A stretch of 64,000 bases of DNA from Seriola aureovittata. Taxonomy: Eukaryota; Chordata; Actinopteri; Carangiformes; Carangidae. The notes below the pieces were generated by a model, which did not search any database, was not told the DNA's origin, and was given only the letters and a program-made list of their open reading frames with translations. This document shows positions 1 through 11,029 of the stretch, piece by piece. Location of the stretch: the NCBI RefSeq assembly GCF_021018895.1, contig NC_079387.1, positions 8,822,083-8,886,082 of the forward strand, given 5' to 3'. The translations under genes were made by a program, and so were the position numbers. The number at the start of each line of letters is the position of its first letter. The first letter of the stretch is position 1.

Positions 1-573
1 ACAAATAAACAGATGTAAAAGGTTATTTATTTGTAAGGAACTTAAGGAAATCGACACAAACAATAAATGAGGTTACGTAAAACAAAGAACTAAATATGGG
101 CCAGTCAGTCAAGGCACATACCAATCAATTTTCAACTGTAATTATCTTTATTTTTTGTCTCTATTTTGATAATTATCAGCCCAACTGTCCAGAGGCCCAC
201 CAGTAAAACTCCTAGTGGGCAGTATGTTGTAAGACTTCAGCAGAGGCAAATACACTTCATGTCTTCTGGTTTATTCCATCAGACAAAATATACATCCTCT
301 TGTTGTAATGATGTGAAAATTAAAATTAAACACGCACTTAATGCATACACGCAGTAACATTTTTAGTCATAAGCAACCTGAATTTAGTATTTATACCAAT
401 TTGAGCTCAACAGCAGAGGAAAACACATGTAAAATCAAAATGCTATTTAGATTTTTTTAATTGTAAAGGATGGGAACAAACCGGAGCTCCCGGAGTAAAC
501 CCAAATGAGAGAGAGAGAGGGAGGGAGAGAGAAAGAGAGAGACAAACAGAGGTCCCTGAAAATGAGCAGTATG

Positions 574-3168
574 CTAAAGACGGTTATTATGGGAAGGCCT
601 TATCAAATAGACCTTTTCTGCCATCAACCACCTGATGCGATTGTTGGTAGCTGTCTCCACTGCAGAGAAAAACCTGGACACTGGGGACTTCTGTGGGGGA
701 CGATCGGCGAGGGCATCCAGATGGATTTCTAGGTACTTCACAACAGCATCATCAAAAGATGTGTCATCTGATGTCATAACAGCCTGCAGAAGTTTCTCTG
801 GAGCTCCAAACTCCATCTGGAGATCTTCAAACACGGCCTTGTAGATTTTTTTCCTCCTCTTCTTGGTTTCCTCGTCGGACGAGCCACTGATGTTGATCGC
901 GGCTGACAGACGTTCGATGAGGAGGATCAGCTCTCGTCCCTGTGGAGATCCTTCGGTTTTGCCCGGAACTTTTACGAGGAGCCTCATGAGAAGAAGAGAG
1001 TCGAGGTCCTTGGCCATGTTAATTGACAAGTTTACCCTAGTTCGCTCCTTAGGGATTAACACAGGACTGGGGCTACATCCAGGCTCAGAGCACTTGGCAG
1101 GTGATGTACTTGTAACCGACTTGTTTGGGATCGAATCATCAACACAGACCCTGACATCCAAATCATCGCCATCATCATCCTCCTTCTCCTCTTCATCATC
1201 ATCACTGAAGGATTTAGATGGTGCAGCCTCACAAGGACGTGGTGTCTGTCTTGAACATGAGGGTGTTGTTCTCTGCTTGACACTGGCTTCAGGGGACTCT
1301 GGTGTGGTGGTCCTGCTCTGTGGCGTGGTGGTCCTGTTCTGTGGTGTGACGCTGTTCCTCTCCAGTATGATGCCGCTCTTCTCTGGTGTGGTGATCCTGA
1401 TCACTGGTGTGGTGGTCCTGATCTCTGGTGTGACACACTTGTACTCTGGTGTGATGGTCCTCTCCTCTGGTGTGGTCAGCACGTTGGTGATTACGTCCTG
1501 GATTTCAGTCAGAGCACCAGACACCTCCTCGCTGTAGTTTGTCTTCTCTGCTGGGTCTTTGTCCATGCAGAGCAGCAGGTTCTGCAGGAGCTTTCCCACC
1601 ATGTCCTCTGCCATGGCGTACATGACTTCAGGAGAGAACTGAGTGTCACCCCCTCTCCTGGTGAACCCAGGGATGACAGAGTCAGAGAGACATCTGTCCG
1701 TGTCAACCACAGGAAACTGATATGTCTCGTCAGTCATCAGACTATTGTAAATTTTATCAATCAGGACCTTTGAAAACTCCCTGATTTCACCGCTGTCCTT
1801 GATGTCTTCCAGTATTTTGCTGGCTTGTGCTCCAGCATCCTTTGTCTGGCATAGTTTTTCATATAAGATGTCAACATCAGTTTTAATGATGTCGAAATCA
1901 ACTGGAGACTGTCTGTTCATGCTGTATATTGTCATCCTGCTGGTTGATCTGGCATCTTCAGGTGTTTGCCTGGAAGACTCTGCCATCGCTCCTGGTGCAA
2001 GGTATTCGTCTTTAAACAGTTTTGCCTTACAGGACCTTGAAACCTGTTTGAGACGCACAAGAAACTCTGAGTCTTGTGCCTTAAACTTCTTCTTCAGCTC
2101 TGCCATTGTTCTTTCAAATTGTCTTTGGGCAAACGTGAGAAAGTTGCGTCTTTCACTTATTTCTTTGGCATCCGTGGTGTCGTCTGCACGTGTGTCATGT
2201 GAGGCAAAAAACTCTCTCACCTTGCCCAAAACTAACCTCATATCAAAATGAGGCGTCTGTAAGCTGCTTTCCTCGCTGCACGCCTCAATGTGTTCAAAGT
2301 TATCATAATGCAGGTCTTCTCTTATGATTTTCAAAATATCATACGCTGCATCCTCAGCTTTCAGGGAGATGTCAGTTTGGGGAGAATCTGTCTCTTCTGC
2401 CATGTCTGGTGTCTCGCTGGACCATTTGATGAGAATGTCAGTCACAGCTTTAGTGGATGAGTGGGTGGAAATCTTGGATTTTACGCTCTGAGACGATTCA
2501 CATCGCTCTGGTTCCTCTATTTCAAAGAACCCGGGCGCTGTCTCATAGATTTGGTTTGGGGCAGACTCGATGATTTGTGGATGCCAACAATCTCCCAGGC
2601 ACTGGAATTTCAGCTTATCCAAATATTTTCTCAAACATCTGGTAGCTTGAGACACCATGTGATGCAGAGACTTGATGTTGGACATGGAGCCACTGACAAA
2701 AACAGCCGGCTGTGACGGCCACTCAGAGGTGTTGATGGCCTCAGAGGCAATGGAGCTCACCTTGTGTGAAACCTCCTTCTCGATCAGTGCTGTCAGCTGC
2801 ACAGCGCTCTCATGTGTGTCCTTTTGGACATCAAGAGCAAGTGCCAGAGCGAAGCTTTCAGAGAGGGAGTCTCCCACATTTGTGTCGAGGTTCTCCAGAG
2901 ATTTGCTCAAATCGGCCTGAGGAGTCTTCTCATGGAAGCTCTCCACGATAATTGGTTTGACAACTCTGAGGACAATAATAGAGAGTGTCTGCACCACTTC
3001 TGCACACAAATCAGCCAGCGTGGCTGTTGTGTCCGAGTCCTGAATCCCTGCAGCTAACAGGTTCCACTGTACTGCAGAGAATCTCTCAAAATATTTATTC
3101 ACAATGGGCAAAACAGCCTCTGGCGGGATGTTGGTGGGGCTGTCCATCTGGTTCATGAATTCCTCCAT
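574..3168 (-). CDS. Uncharacterised 864-residue protein with nine 7-residue TP-repeats
   Basis: I do not recognise this protein. The reading frame is open for about 2.6 kb on the minus strand and ends in TAG at 574-576. I place the start at the first ATG (3166-3168), reading MEEFMNQMDS; the open frame continues upstream to a TAA at 3298-3300 without another ATG. The first 330 residues look helical and mixed-charge. Residues about 340-380 are a charged, probably coiled-coil segment. Residues 566-628 are nine exact 7-residue units of the type TPExRTT. Residues about 656-669 are almost all Asp/Glu. The last 150 residues look like a folded helical region. No signal peptide or membrane segment is evident. 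Possible poly(A) signals on this strand lie at 147-152 and 26-31. An uninterrupted frame this long with biased repeats suggests a fast-evolving, possibly fish-specific gene; a large last exon of a longer gene is an alternative. Function unknown. Confidence 0.75.
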   Translation of the reverse strand: MEEFMNQMDSPTNIPPEAVLPIVNKYFERFSAVQWNLLAAGIQDSDTTATLADLCAEVVQTLSIIVLRVVKPIIVESFHEKTPQADLSKSLENLDTNVGDSLSESFALALALDVQKDTHESAVQLTALIEKEVSHKVSSIASEAINTSEWPSQPAVFVSGSMSNIKSLHHMVSQATRCLRKYLDKLKFQCLGDCWHPQIIESAPNQIYETAPGFFEIEEPERCESSQSVKSKISTHSSTKAVTDILIKWSSETPDMAEETDSPQTDISLKAEDAAYDILKIIREDLHYDNFEHIEACSEESSLQTPHFDMRLVLGKVREFFASHDTRADDTTDAKEISERRNFLTFAQRQFERTMAELKKKFKAQDSEFLVRLKQVSRSCKAKLFKDEYLAPGAMAESSRQTPEDARSTSRMTIYSMNRQSPVDFDIIKTDVDILYEKLCQTKDAGAQASKILEDIKDSGEIREFSKVLIDKIYNSLMTDETYQFPVVDTDRCLSDSVIPGFTRRGGDTQFSPEVMYAMAEDMVGKLLQNLLLCMDKDPAEKTNYSEEVSGALTEIQDVITNVLTTPEERTITPEYKCVTPEIRTTTPVIRITTPEKSGIILERNSVTPQNRTTTPQSRTTTPESPEASVKQRTTPSCSRQTPRPCEAAPSKSFSDDDEEEKEDDDGDDLDVRVCVDDSIPNKSVTSTSPAKCSEPGCSPSPVLIPKERTRVNLSINMAKDLDSLLLMRLLVKVPGKTEGSPQGRELILLIERLSAAINISGSSDEETKKRRKKIYKAVFEDLQMEFGAPEKLLQAVMTSDDTSFDDAVVKYLEIHLDALADRPPQKSPVSRFFSAVETATNNRIRWLMAEKVYLIRPSHNNRL
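1285..1473 (-). repeat. Nine tandem 21-bp units inside the 864-residue reading frame
   Basis: Read on the minus strand, this is exactly 189 bases, or nine units of seven codons. Units begin TPE, TPE, TPE, TPV, TPE, ILE, TPQ, TPQ, TPE. The sixth unit (ILERNSV) is the most diverged. Most units carry a basic residue followed by Thr/Thr. The period keeps the frame, so copy number can change without frameshift. Confidence 0.9.
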
Positions 3169-3242
3169 GACAGACAATAGTGAACTTCTTTCACTAGAAC
3201 TTATAATCGCTTTCAGCTTGTTGTTGAAAACTTCTGTAAATT

Positions 3243-3291
3243 GTTCTGTGTGTTCTGTGTGTTCTGTGTGTTCTGTGTGTTCTGTGTGTTC
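3243..3291 (-). repeat. Nine-base tandem repeat just upstream of the long frame's ATG
   Basis: About five copies of a 9-base unit, TTCTGTGTG on the plus strand. On the minus strand it is in frame with the 864-residue protein and would read Thr-Glu-His repeatedly. It is bounded upstream by an in-frame TAA at 3298-3300. It is either 5' untranslated sequence or the start of a coding exon joined from further upstream. Confidence 0.8.
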
Positions 3292-3410
3292 TACGTGTTA
3301 ACTGTGTTCTTCAGCGTTGCGTCCTTCAAGTCACTTGTGTGGAGTGGAAATAAAAGCTAAAAACGTGTCATTATCAATGCATGCTACCTCACATGCCTTT
3401 GATGTGTGCA

Positions 3411-3418
3411 TGACGTCA
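3411..3418. promoter_or_regulatory. Palindromic CRE site (TGACGTCA)
   Basis: A full cAMP-response-element palindrome lies 243 bases upstream of the ATG of the minus-strand 864-residue frame. A half-site-like ACGTCA follows near 3435. CREB/CREM/ATF proteins bind this core. A role in driving the gene is inference from position only. Confidence 0.3.
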
Positions 3419-3503
3419 CACACACACGCGTATGTACGTCATAAGAACGCACGCGCGCCACACACACACACGCCACGCACACGCCTAACGAACCACGGCA
3501 GTG

Positions 3504-3540
<37 letters not shown>

Positions 3541-4853
3541 ATATTCATTAAATTTTCAAACTGAGTGAAAACATGATCTCATATGATCAGAGTTTTATTA
3601 TCCATATCTATTTGAATGAAGGTATGACACCCCTGGGTGAACGGACGCTCGTGACGCACGGGAATTAACCGGAGACCCACGCTGACGTTGACCGCTTCAT
3701 AGTCTCAGTTAGAGCCAGTGCATGTCAACTTTTCTACTTTTCTCACAAGACGAAACACAACCTACTGCAGCCAATCATCAATCAATCAAACACATTAGTA
3801 AGTGCTTTATTGAACAGCGACAGAGCTGTAAATTAGCGTAGCCCTTTCAAAAGGTGCTAAGCTAATTGTTAGCTAGCTAACTATTGCATCATGGCTACTA
3901 GCCGTTACTACTTATAGCTACAGTTTTAATTGATTGTATTGCTATCTCCGTAGTTATACTGTGTATGGCAAAGAGTGTAATGAGATAAATTAACCTTTTG
4001 TTGACATTGAATGATGTTGAATTAGCTAGACTTGCCTTTACACAGACTAAGTAAACTGCTAGGTAATTAAAGCTACGCTAACACAATGCTAACACTTCAA
4101 GAAAACGTGAAAAAGTCACCATGAACATCAGTCACTCTTGCAATCACCTTGGGGTTATATTGCTATCATTTATGTGGTTGTAGTTTCAAAGTGTCATATT
4201 TATGATCCTTGTACTTTAGTGGGGGGGGGGGGGGGTGCAGATTATGTAATAATTTCAGGTGTGTGAAAGTACAATGTTTAGCTGTTATTACTAGATAGAT
4301 AGATAGATAGATAGATATCCTTAGTGTCCACCAGCCGATACACATAGCGTAATCCACACACACACATGAATTCACATGGCCATGCAACAGGAACCATCCC
4401 CAACTATCCCAGCACTGAGTCATAACATTCTTGTCAGTTCAACTTAACTTATATTTAGAACCAGGGTAACCCCCTCCTGCATTCACACTCGTGCTCTCTC
4501 TCTCTCTCACACACACCCACACACACACAGAGGAAAGACTAAACGTGTGTGTGTGTGTCGACAGCATGGTGAGGAGGTGTATAAAGGGCCGAAACAATAG
4601 GGAATAAAGTCCAACTCTGGATGTAACCCAATCAAATTTCACATGCACACACACATTAAGAAATACACACTGACCTTGCACATTTCCTTATAAGCAACTG
4701 ATATGAGATTTATGGGGCCTACAAGTAAGATCACAAATGCTTTGTTAGCACAAGCATGCAAACTGTGTCTGTGTGTGTGTGTGTGTGTGTGCAATATATT
4801 TGCATACATTTACGATAAAATGTCAAACACATTAAAGTGCAATAAATTCAGAA

Positions 4854-5462
4854 TCACCTAATATAATACATTTTCATTTCTTGTCCTACCTTAACATAGA
4901 GTGTGACCTTCAGTTCGTCATTTTCATTCTCTGGCTTCTCCTCAGCTTCCTCCTTCTCAGAGGCTGATGAAGATGATGAGGATGATGATGAGGACCTTCG
5001 TGATGAGTTCCTCTCCTCCAGCTCGTCTTCTGGAGACCTAATCTCCCAGTTAAGCTCTTTGCTGCTCTCCTCCACTTCTATCTTCTCCTCTTCTTCTTCT
5101 TGCACGTCTTCTTCTTTCTCTTCCTCCAGCTTGGTCCAGGCTTCCGTCTCCCCTTTGCCTTCATCTTCATCATGTGAGGAAGATGAGGAGGATGAGGAAG
5201 AGGATGAACTGCCTCGCCTCTCCTCGGTGGGATGGCGAGGTGGCGGGAGAGAAGGGGGATCTGGTATTGTTCCTATGGCTCGTGTGGTGTTCTCATACTC
5301 TGCTATGAGGTCTGAGGGCTCCTCGTGTGACGCCTCGTACGGCACCTCGCAGGTTATGTCATATATACCAGACGACTGGTTCTCGTAGGTGACCTCTGGG
5401 GTCTCGTACAGATTCTCCTCACAGGGATCCATGCCGGGCGAAGAAGTCAAACAGAGGTCGTC
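4854..5462 (-). CDS. Glu/Ser-rich exon with clustered tyrosine motifs, unrecognised
   Basis: I do not recognise this protein. The frame ends in TGA at 4854-4856. An in-frame ATG lies at 5430-5432 (192 residues from there). Ten codons upstream is a good 3' splice site (pyrimidine-rich tract ending CAG at 5463-5465), and an in-frame TGA at 5481-5483 blocks further extension, so this is probably the last coding exon of a longer gene. Residues 9-46 hold five tyrosines: YETP, YENQ, YDIT, YEAS and YENT. Two are Y-E-N, the pYxN form bound by the GRB2 SH2 domain. Then come a proline patch (PPSLPPPRHP), a serine run, a long Glu-rich segment, a second serine run and a short hydrophobic end (VTLYVKVGQ). 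This could be the cytoplasmic tail of a signalling receptor or adaptor; that is speculation. Neighbouring splice sites were not found. Confidence 0.5.
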   Translation of the reverse strand, partial: DDLCLTSSPGMDPCEENLYETPEVTYENQSSGIYDITCEVPYEASHEEPSDLIAEYENTTRAIGTIPDPPSLPPPRHPTEERRGSSSSSSSSSSSSHDEDEGKGETEAWTKLEEEKEEDVQEEEEEKIEVEESSKELNWEIRSPEDELEERNSSRRSSSSSSSSSSASEKEEAEEKPENENDELKVTLYVKVGQEMKMYYIR

Positions 5463-8400
5463 CTGGGAGTGTGCAGAGTGTCAAGGTGTGTAGCAGAGTG
5501 ACTGTAATGCCAGCAGTGCCGGCCTTATCACAAAGAACCCCAGGACTTTGGACAGAGATGGTAGAAAGGGAATGCCAAGAAAAGACAGCAGTGATTCTTA
5601 AAGGAGAATACAACTTGAAGAGTCATTATATTATTGCTATTGTTGGATGGAGAGAAAGCAGCTTCAAAATATCAATTATTTAGTGCATTGGAGCACACTG
5701 TATTTTTTGAACGCATTATCAAAAAACTTACTTAAAACCAACACATTACCATTTCACAAAGAATACCAGTTTTCATTTATTTCAATTTAGTCTGAAAACC
5801 AAAAGGGACGGCCCTGAAAACGTCTTTGTTTATTCAAAGTATATTTAACTTATGCAATTTTAAATTTGGAGACTCATCAGCTATGTAAAAGCTAATAAAA
5901 AATAAAAACATGGACATCTTGTAAAAGCCAATGTGAATTTCATTTGCTGTTTGGCAGCAAACTGGATCCTACATTTCCCACAATGCAACGTAGCTGTGTG
6001 TTTCATTAGATTAGATCTTTCATTAGATGTTCCCTGCCTGTTTAATGCTGTGTCCCCACAATGCATCTGCATGTCTCTCAAGCGAAACTGTAAGCAACGG
6101 AAAAAAAAAGAAAAATGCCAACAACGCGTTCCCTGCAAAACGCACAACCTCGCATCTCCTCGTTTTCCTTTGGATAATCGTTAGGATTTTAATTTGCCTG
6201 CAGATTTGCGAAGAAAAATAAAAAAAACATTAAGAGAAAAGTTTAAAATTTATAGTTCTTTGTGGTGAATGGAAAAAAATGCACTACGTTTATCTATTTG
6301 CAGAGGTTTAACAAGATATTAGTAACACTGTATATTGTTCATATGGGTTTCTTTTTTATTTATTTTGTATACAGATCTTTATCTCTGTTTTGCTGGAAAT
6401 CTGTTTTTTTATTTATAGGAGGGTGTCTCTTTTTTTTTTTTTCCTTTTTATAGATTTTTATTTATGGAGAGTAATTAAAAAAAAACAAAAACAAACAAAA
6501 AAAAAGCGTGCTTATCTAAAAGTGTATGACTGAGCGAGGAGGGCTTCGTCTGCTTCTGTTCATCTTCCAGAAGTGATGTGAAGAAACGTCACATGTAGAA
6601 ACATTAGAGGGGAAATAAGAGTTTAAAATAATTGTTTTTTTGTTTTTTTTTATTAATAAGTGATTTAAAAACATTTATCATTTGGTTTCCAACATAGATT
6701 TTATAAATCGTTGCTGCGTATTTTAACTGCAGAAGAAGAATCTTATTGTTCAGATGAATTCAAATTGTTTTAACTTTATTTTTTCTTACTGTAATTTAAT
6801 GCACATTTTATATACTTGTTAAATGAGCAAATAGAATCTGTCCAAACCTAATTTATGAAGAACCGATTGGCCTTTCACTGTTAACCATCTAACTATTAGT
6901 GAATTATAAGAAAAGGATAATATCAGTTTTAATGTTTTCCATGCATTTTTAAAATCCCTATCAGTGGATTTATATGTTTTATAGGAACTTAATTCCCCAT
7001 TTCCAGCAATAACAGGATTTCCGAAACATCCATGTAAACACAAACATTGGCGTCCTGTGTTTTAAACTGTACAAACTCATGTTTTGGTGTAATCAGATTA
7101 ATGCAACACATTAAATAAGTTTTCTGATTGTTTTGCCTTGAACTGATTACACACGGCAGCGTGTTCTCTCGCTTTCGGTTTCAGATTCGCGCAAAGTGCT
7201 GAAACAGGAAGACAGAAGCGACGCTGGTGTTGTCTTTTCATTTAAAGAAAGGATTCGGTGTCAGAGTCACAGTCAACAGCGATTCTTCACTTCAAATATT
7301 TATGTTTTAGTAAAAAGTGAGACACAGCTTCATTTAAAAAGACCAGTGACGTATCAGATCAGTTAAACCTGTTGTGTTGCAGCTAAAAGCCTTATTTCCT
7401 CTCTGTCAGTCAGGCTTATACAAAGCATCTACTCGTCTTTGTTGACCTCAGCATCGAATGTCTCCATTGAAAAAGAAAAGAAAAAAAAAAACAACCTGTT
7501 CCTTACAGTCAAACATGCAACAGTTTTTGTTTTCTCAAGCTGTCAGTGTCTGAAACAGCAGAGTGGTTTTGTTGACGATTGTGGTCCAAGCAGTGAGAAG
7601 TGAATAACATTGACATTATTATTATTGTTTTTGTTTTTTCATTTTGTTTTCACAGTCCTTGATGAGTAAGAGGGATATAACTTTATTTTTAAATAAACCT
7701 TTTTTCTGTGACAAAAAGACTCTGTCTCTGGTTTTACACTTTGTTTTACATCACAGCAATATAGATCCAGTATTTACACGGGCACAGAAGTACAGTCAGC
7801 ACGGGTCAGAGAGCAGCTCAAGTCCCACAGTTTGTCAGTGTGTGTTTGTTTACACATGTCCAACTTGTCTGTATATTAAAGTCATACAAAACTGAGCTGA
7901 CGGAGTTACATCTGTGCCTCAACTCCAAGCATTATGAGCACAAGAACACGTTATTGATTAATCAATAATAAACATCATCATCAGTTTCCAAAAATCAAAA
8001 CAAAAACAAAACAACATTTTCCTCAGATTCTTGACACAGATGTGACTCCGTTCACATCTGGGTCTCACAACCTATAAATACCACTTTTGTATTCAAATTC
8101 AAATCCAAAAACAGCACTGTCACATATTTGTTGATCATATAAACTAGTCTCACAGCACACTGTACATTCAGTTACAGGAAAACACATGAAAAAATGAGAA
8201 CCACCCCCTCCCTGTAATCTGTGACAATCAAAGTCCTGAAGCTGAAACTCCGCCTCATCAATACATTCATGTTCCACAGTCGCCAAACACTGATCAGTGA
8301 GATTAAGGCCTTGGAGTTAAAAATGAACAAAGTACAAAGTAAGTGACTCTCAGGTATTAATCCATATTGATCGTGAACTTCAGTCAATAACAGCTTCCTG

Positions 8401-8815
8401 CTGTTCAAATCTATATTTCAAGGGAAAAAGAGGAACATGGAGGACCAAAGGTGCTAATTTTATTTTCCTAAAAAAACTTAGAGTTTAGAAAATCATCATT
8501 TCTATTTTATAATTTTAATCTATTAATTTATCTAAAATGTTGACGTACCACAAAGTAAGACAAGTGGAGGGGTCTACCAACATCACAACTAAAAATCAAA
8601 ACCTCTATGTCATTAATTAATCAGTTAATCATTAACACTAATCAGCTTTACTGCCACATGTCAACACAGTTAATTTACTGGGAGAATTAGGAGTAGCCAT
8701 TTAAAAAAGAAATCCCAAAACAAACAGAAGCTCCAGATAAACGAGGACACATGTTGACTCTTGACATAATATTGAAAAGATATCAACATCTGTCTGTGGT
8801 GCGACCGGTTATTAC

Positions 8816-8816
8816 A

Positions 8817-8857
<41 letters not shown>
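8816..8857. repeat. (AAT)n microsatellite
   Basis: About fourteen perfect AAT/ATA trinucleotide units in non-coding sequence downstream of TMEM163. Confidence 0.95.
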
Positions 8858-8858
<1 letters not shown>

Positions 8859-9510
8859 GGTTTAACAACGTCATGGCTCAGAAACTGGATGTGTTGAGTC
8901 AACAGTCGTCCCAGTCTTAGTGTAAACCGCTGAGCAGTTTGGTCTCAATGTGGACGGCAGTGGATTCACGAGTATTTCCTAATCGATCAGCTCTGCAGAA
9001 GATCGCAAACCTTATCGATAACCTGACCACCGAAACACTGGGATTGCTGGAAAGTGGAATCTTTCACAGTATTTTTTTTAAAAATATATAGATGAACTTA
9101 AAAAGTCAAACTAAGTGTCGGACAGATGGAGGAGGGAAATAAAACCACGCAAAAGAAAAAGGTTTAATTCTTGCAAACCGTCAGCTCTGAGTTTCAACTC
9201 CCAAACAAAACTACAAGAGCTCAACTCATCAACCACAGTTTATCAGATTAAGTTGAACTAAAACAGAGATGAGCCCAGAACACACAGAGAAATAGTTTGT
9301 CTCACTTTAAGGACGTATCTCTGTTGCAGTCGGAGCTGACACTGTGCAGGAATTAAAAACAGCTTTTCTTTCCCCTTTAATGTCTTTAAAACAAGGCGCA
9401 GAGTCTGAGCACGTTCAAATACACTGAACAACATTAATACAACACTTTTGTTTTTAACTCCCATTTTTCATGAGTTGAAATAAAAGATCTACCCACACAA
9501 AAGATACACT

Positions 9511-9541
<31 letters not shown>

Positions 9542-10292
9542 ATATATATATATGTATATACAGACATACCGAAGAGATGCTGATGCCCGTTGTCGTGTCG
9601 TTCATCTGCCTCCATCACCTCGTTGCAGCGTGATGTAAACAAATCCAGGAAGGCTTTTTAAAAAAGTCCCAGCTGTTGCACTCACTGCCATTGAGCGTGT
9701 TTGAGAATATCTGGATCTGCGTGGACGACAGCACCTTCCAACTTCCTGCCAATAATCACACGGCCACCGAAGAGGAGCGGTTTCCCGACAATCGATAACC
9801 TGATCAACTCTGTGCTGCGTGAGGTGCAGCCTAAAGTCATATTCAATCAATATCTTTCATCAAAACAAACTTTCACATTTCGAAGTGGTCTGACACACCT
9901 GTGCCAGGTGGAGGGAGGGAGGGAAAGGAGGAGAAACACTCACTAACATTTTTAAACACATTTGTGAAATAAAAACTTCTGTTTGCTTGGAAATAAGTTT
10001 GAGCTTTTAAATTTCAACTCATGAAGAACAAGGAGCAAAAAAAAAAAAAAAAAAAAAAAGTGTTGCATTTGTATCTCTCAGTGTGTTCTCACCTGTACCT
10101 GTCAGCAGATGGCGGCAGAGTCCACATTCTTGAGTTTCATTTCACCTCCACAAACACAAAGGTGGCAGCCTGAAGTAAACAGAGCAAGTTTGGGCCATTT
10201 CTCTTCTGTTAGATTTAAAGTGAGGTGGAGGGAGAGTCAGGTCATGACATAACGAGTTTATCCTCCAGCACTGTGGGCTGTCGCTGCCACAA

Positions 10293-10295
<3 letters not shown>

Positions 10296-10346
<51 letters not shown>
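10296..10346. repeat. (GT)25 microsatellite
   Basis: Uninterrupted GT dinucleotides about 700 bases downstream of the TMEM163 stop codon, within its probable 3' UTR. Confidence 0.95.
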
Positions 10347-10347
<1 letters not shown>

Positions 10348-11029
10348 CAAATAGGCCTTGTATTGATATATCCTCCCTGGAGTCATAAAAAGGGTAAAAC
10401 ACCATTAATACTCCACTGCTACATCAGCTACATCAATCACTTCAACTTGCGATCTGCAACGTTTTACAGCACGGCTGAGCGAAGGCCTCTAGGAACCATG
10501 GGTAAAAAAATAAACTGCTGTGTTTTGACAGGGCGATGAGGTGTAACTTAGGTATTGTACATCAACTTGCTGTATGAAGATCTGGAGCTTTTATGGAGTT
10601 AGGGACTCTCGGGGGTCCATACGTCTCCGGTACTCTGCGGTCCTGCTCGTCTCTGTCCTGATTCATCACCTCTGAGTCAGCTACTTTTTAAAGTTAGCTG
10701 CTCCCTTCCACCCTCATGTTTCAATATGGAGGCATGACGGAACGGACTGGCCCGTTCACTGTTAAAAGACATAAAGATATAATATGTACAGCAAACTGTA
10801 AAACACTTAAAAGGTGCCGAGAGTTTCTGTCACCGTCCGTCTGGATCCTCAGGTCACTGAAGCCTCCACTGGCACCTCCAGGACTGAATGTGATTGTCTG
10901 TGGAGCGACCGAGGGGACCGTCGTCCCCGTCCCACTCCTGTCAGTCGGTCAGCCCCCCCTCCCACCTTTCCCTCCCTCCATCCATCCATCCCTCCTCCTC
11001 CTCCTCCTCCTCTTGTCCTCTGCGGTCCG

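Larger units (their letters stand above)
3169..4853. other. Non-coding interval between the two minus-strand frames
   Basis: Contains the 9-base repeat and CRE site described separately, CA-rich sequence at 3417-3483, a 30-base T run at 3505-3534, G run at 4220-4236, a GATA tetranucleotide microsatellite at 4292-4318 and short CA/GT runs at 4500-4560 and 4765-4792. Sequence around 3830-4090 is rich in GCTAA/TTAGC motifs common in fish interspersed repeats. No convincing coding exon. Confidence 0.6.
5463..11029. other. Non-coding interval including the presumed TMEM163 3' UTR
   Basis: No supported exon. Upstream exons of the 4.85 kb frame may lie here but could not be identified. The right part (below 11,030) should be TMEM163 3' UTR on the minus strand, with possible poly(A) signals (TTTATT on plus) near 8459 and 7681. 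Repeats present: (AAT)n at 8816-8857, CA and TA runs at 9510-9560, an A run at 10037-10059 and (GT)25 at 10296-10346. Two identical CCCACAATGCA words occur at 5977 and 6055. Confidence 0.5.

Noticed and set aside
1285..1473. Regular 21-bp repeats as a CRISPR-like array
   Set aside because: Units are contiguous with no unique spacers, are in frame, and the genome is vertebrate.
863..1537. 224-codon plus-strand open frame
   Set aside because: It is the reverse shadow of the 864-residue minus-strand gene; its Val/Ser-rich sequence mirrors the TP repeat and acidic region.
4903..5388. 161-codon plus-strand Ser/Glu-rich frame
   Set aside because: Antisense of the GAG/TCC-rich minus-strand exon; low-complexity codons keep both strands open. 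The minus strand has tyrosine motifs and a better upstream splice site.
5881..6147. Minus-strand frame with SNLMKHTATLH, faintly like a BED zinc finger
   Set aside because: The expected upstream CxxC pair is missing and the rest shows no transposase similarity; only a few residues match.
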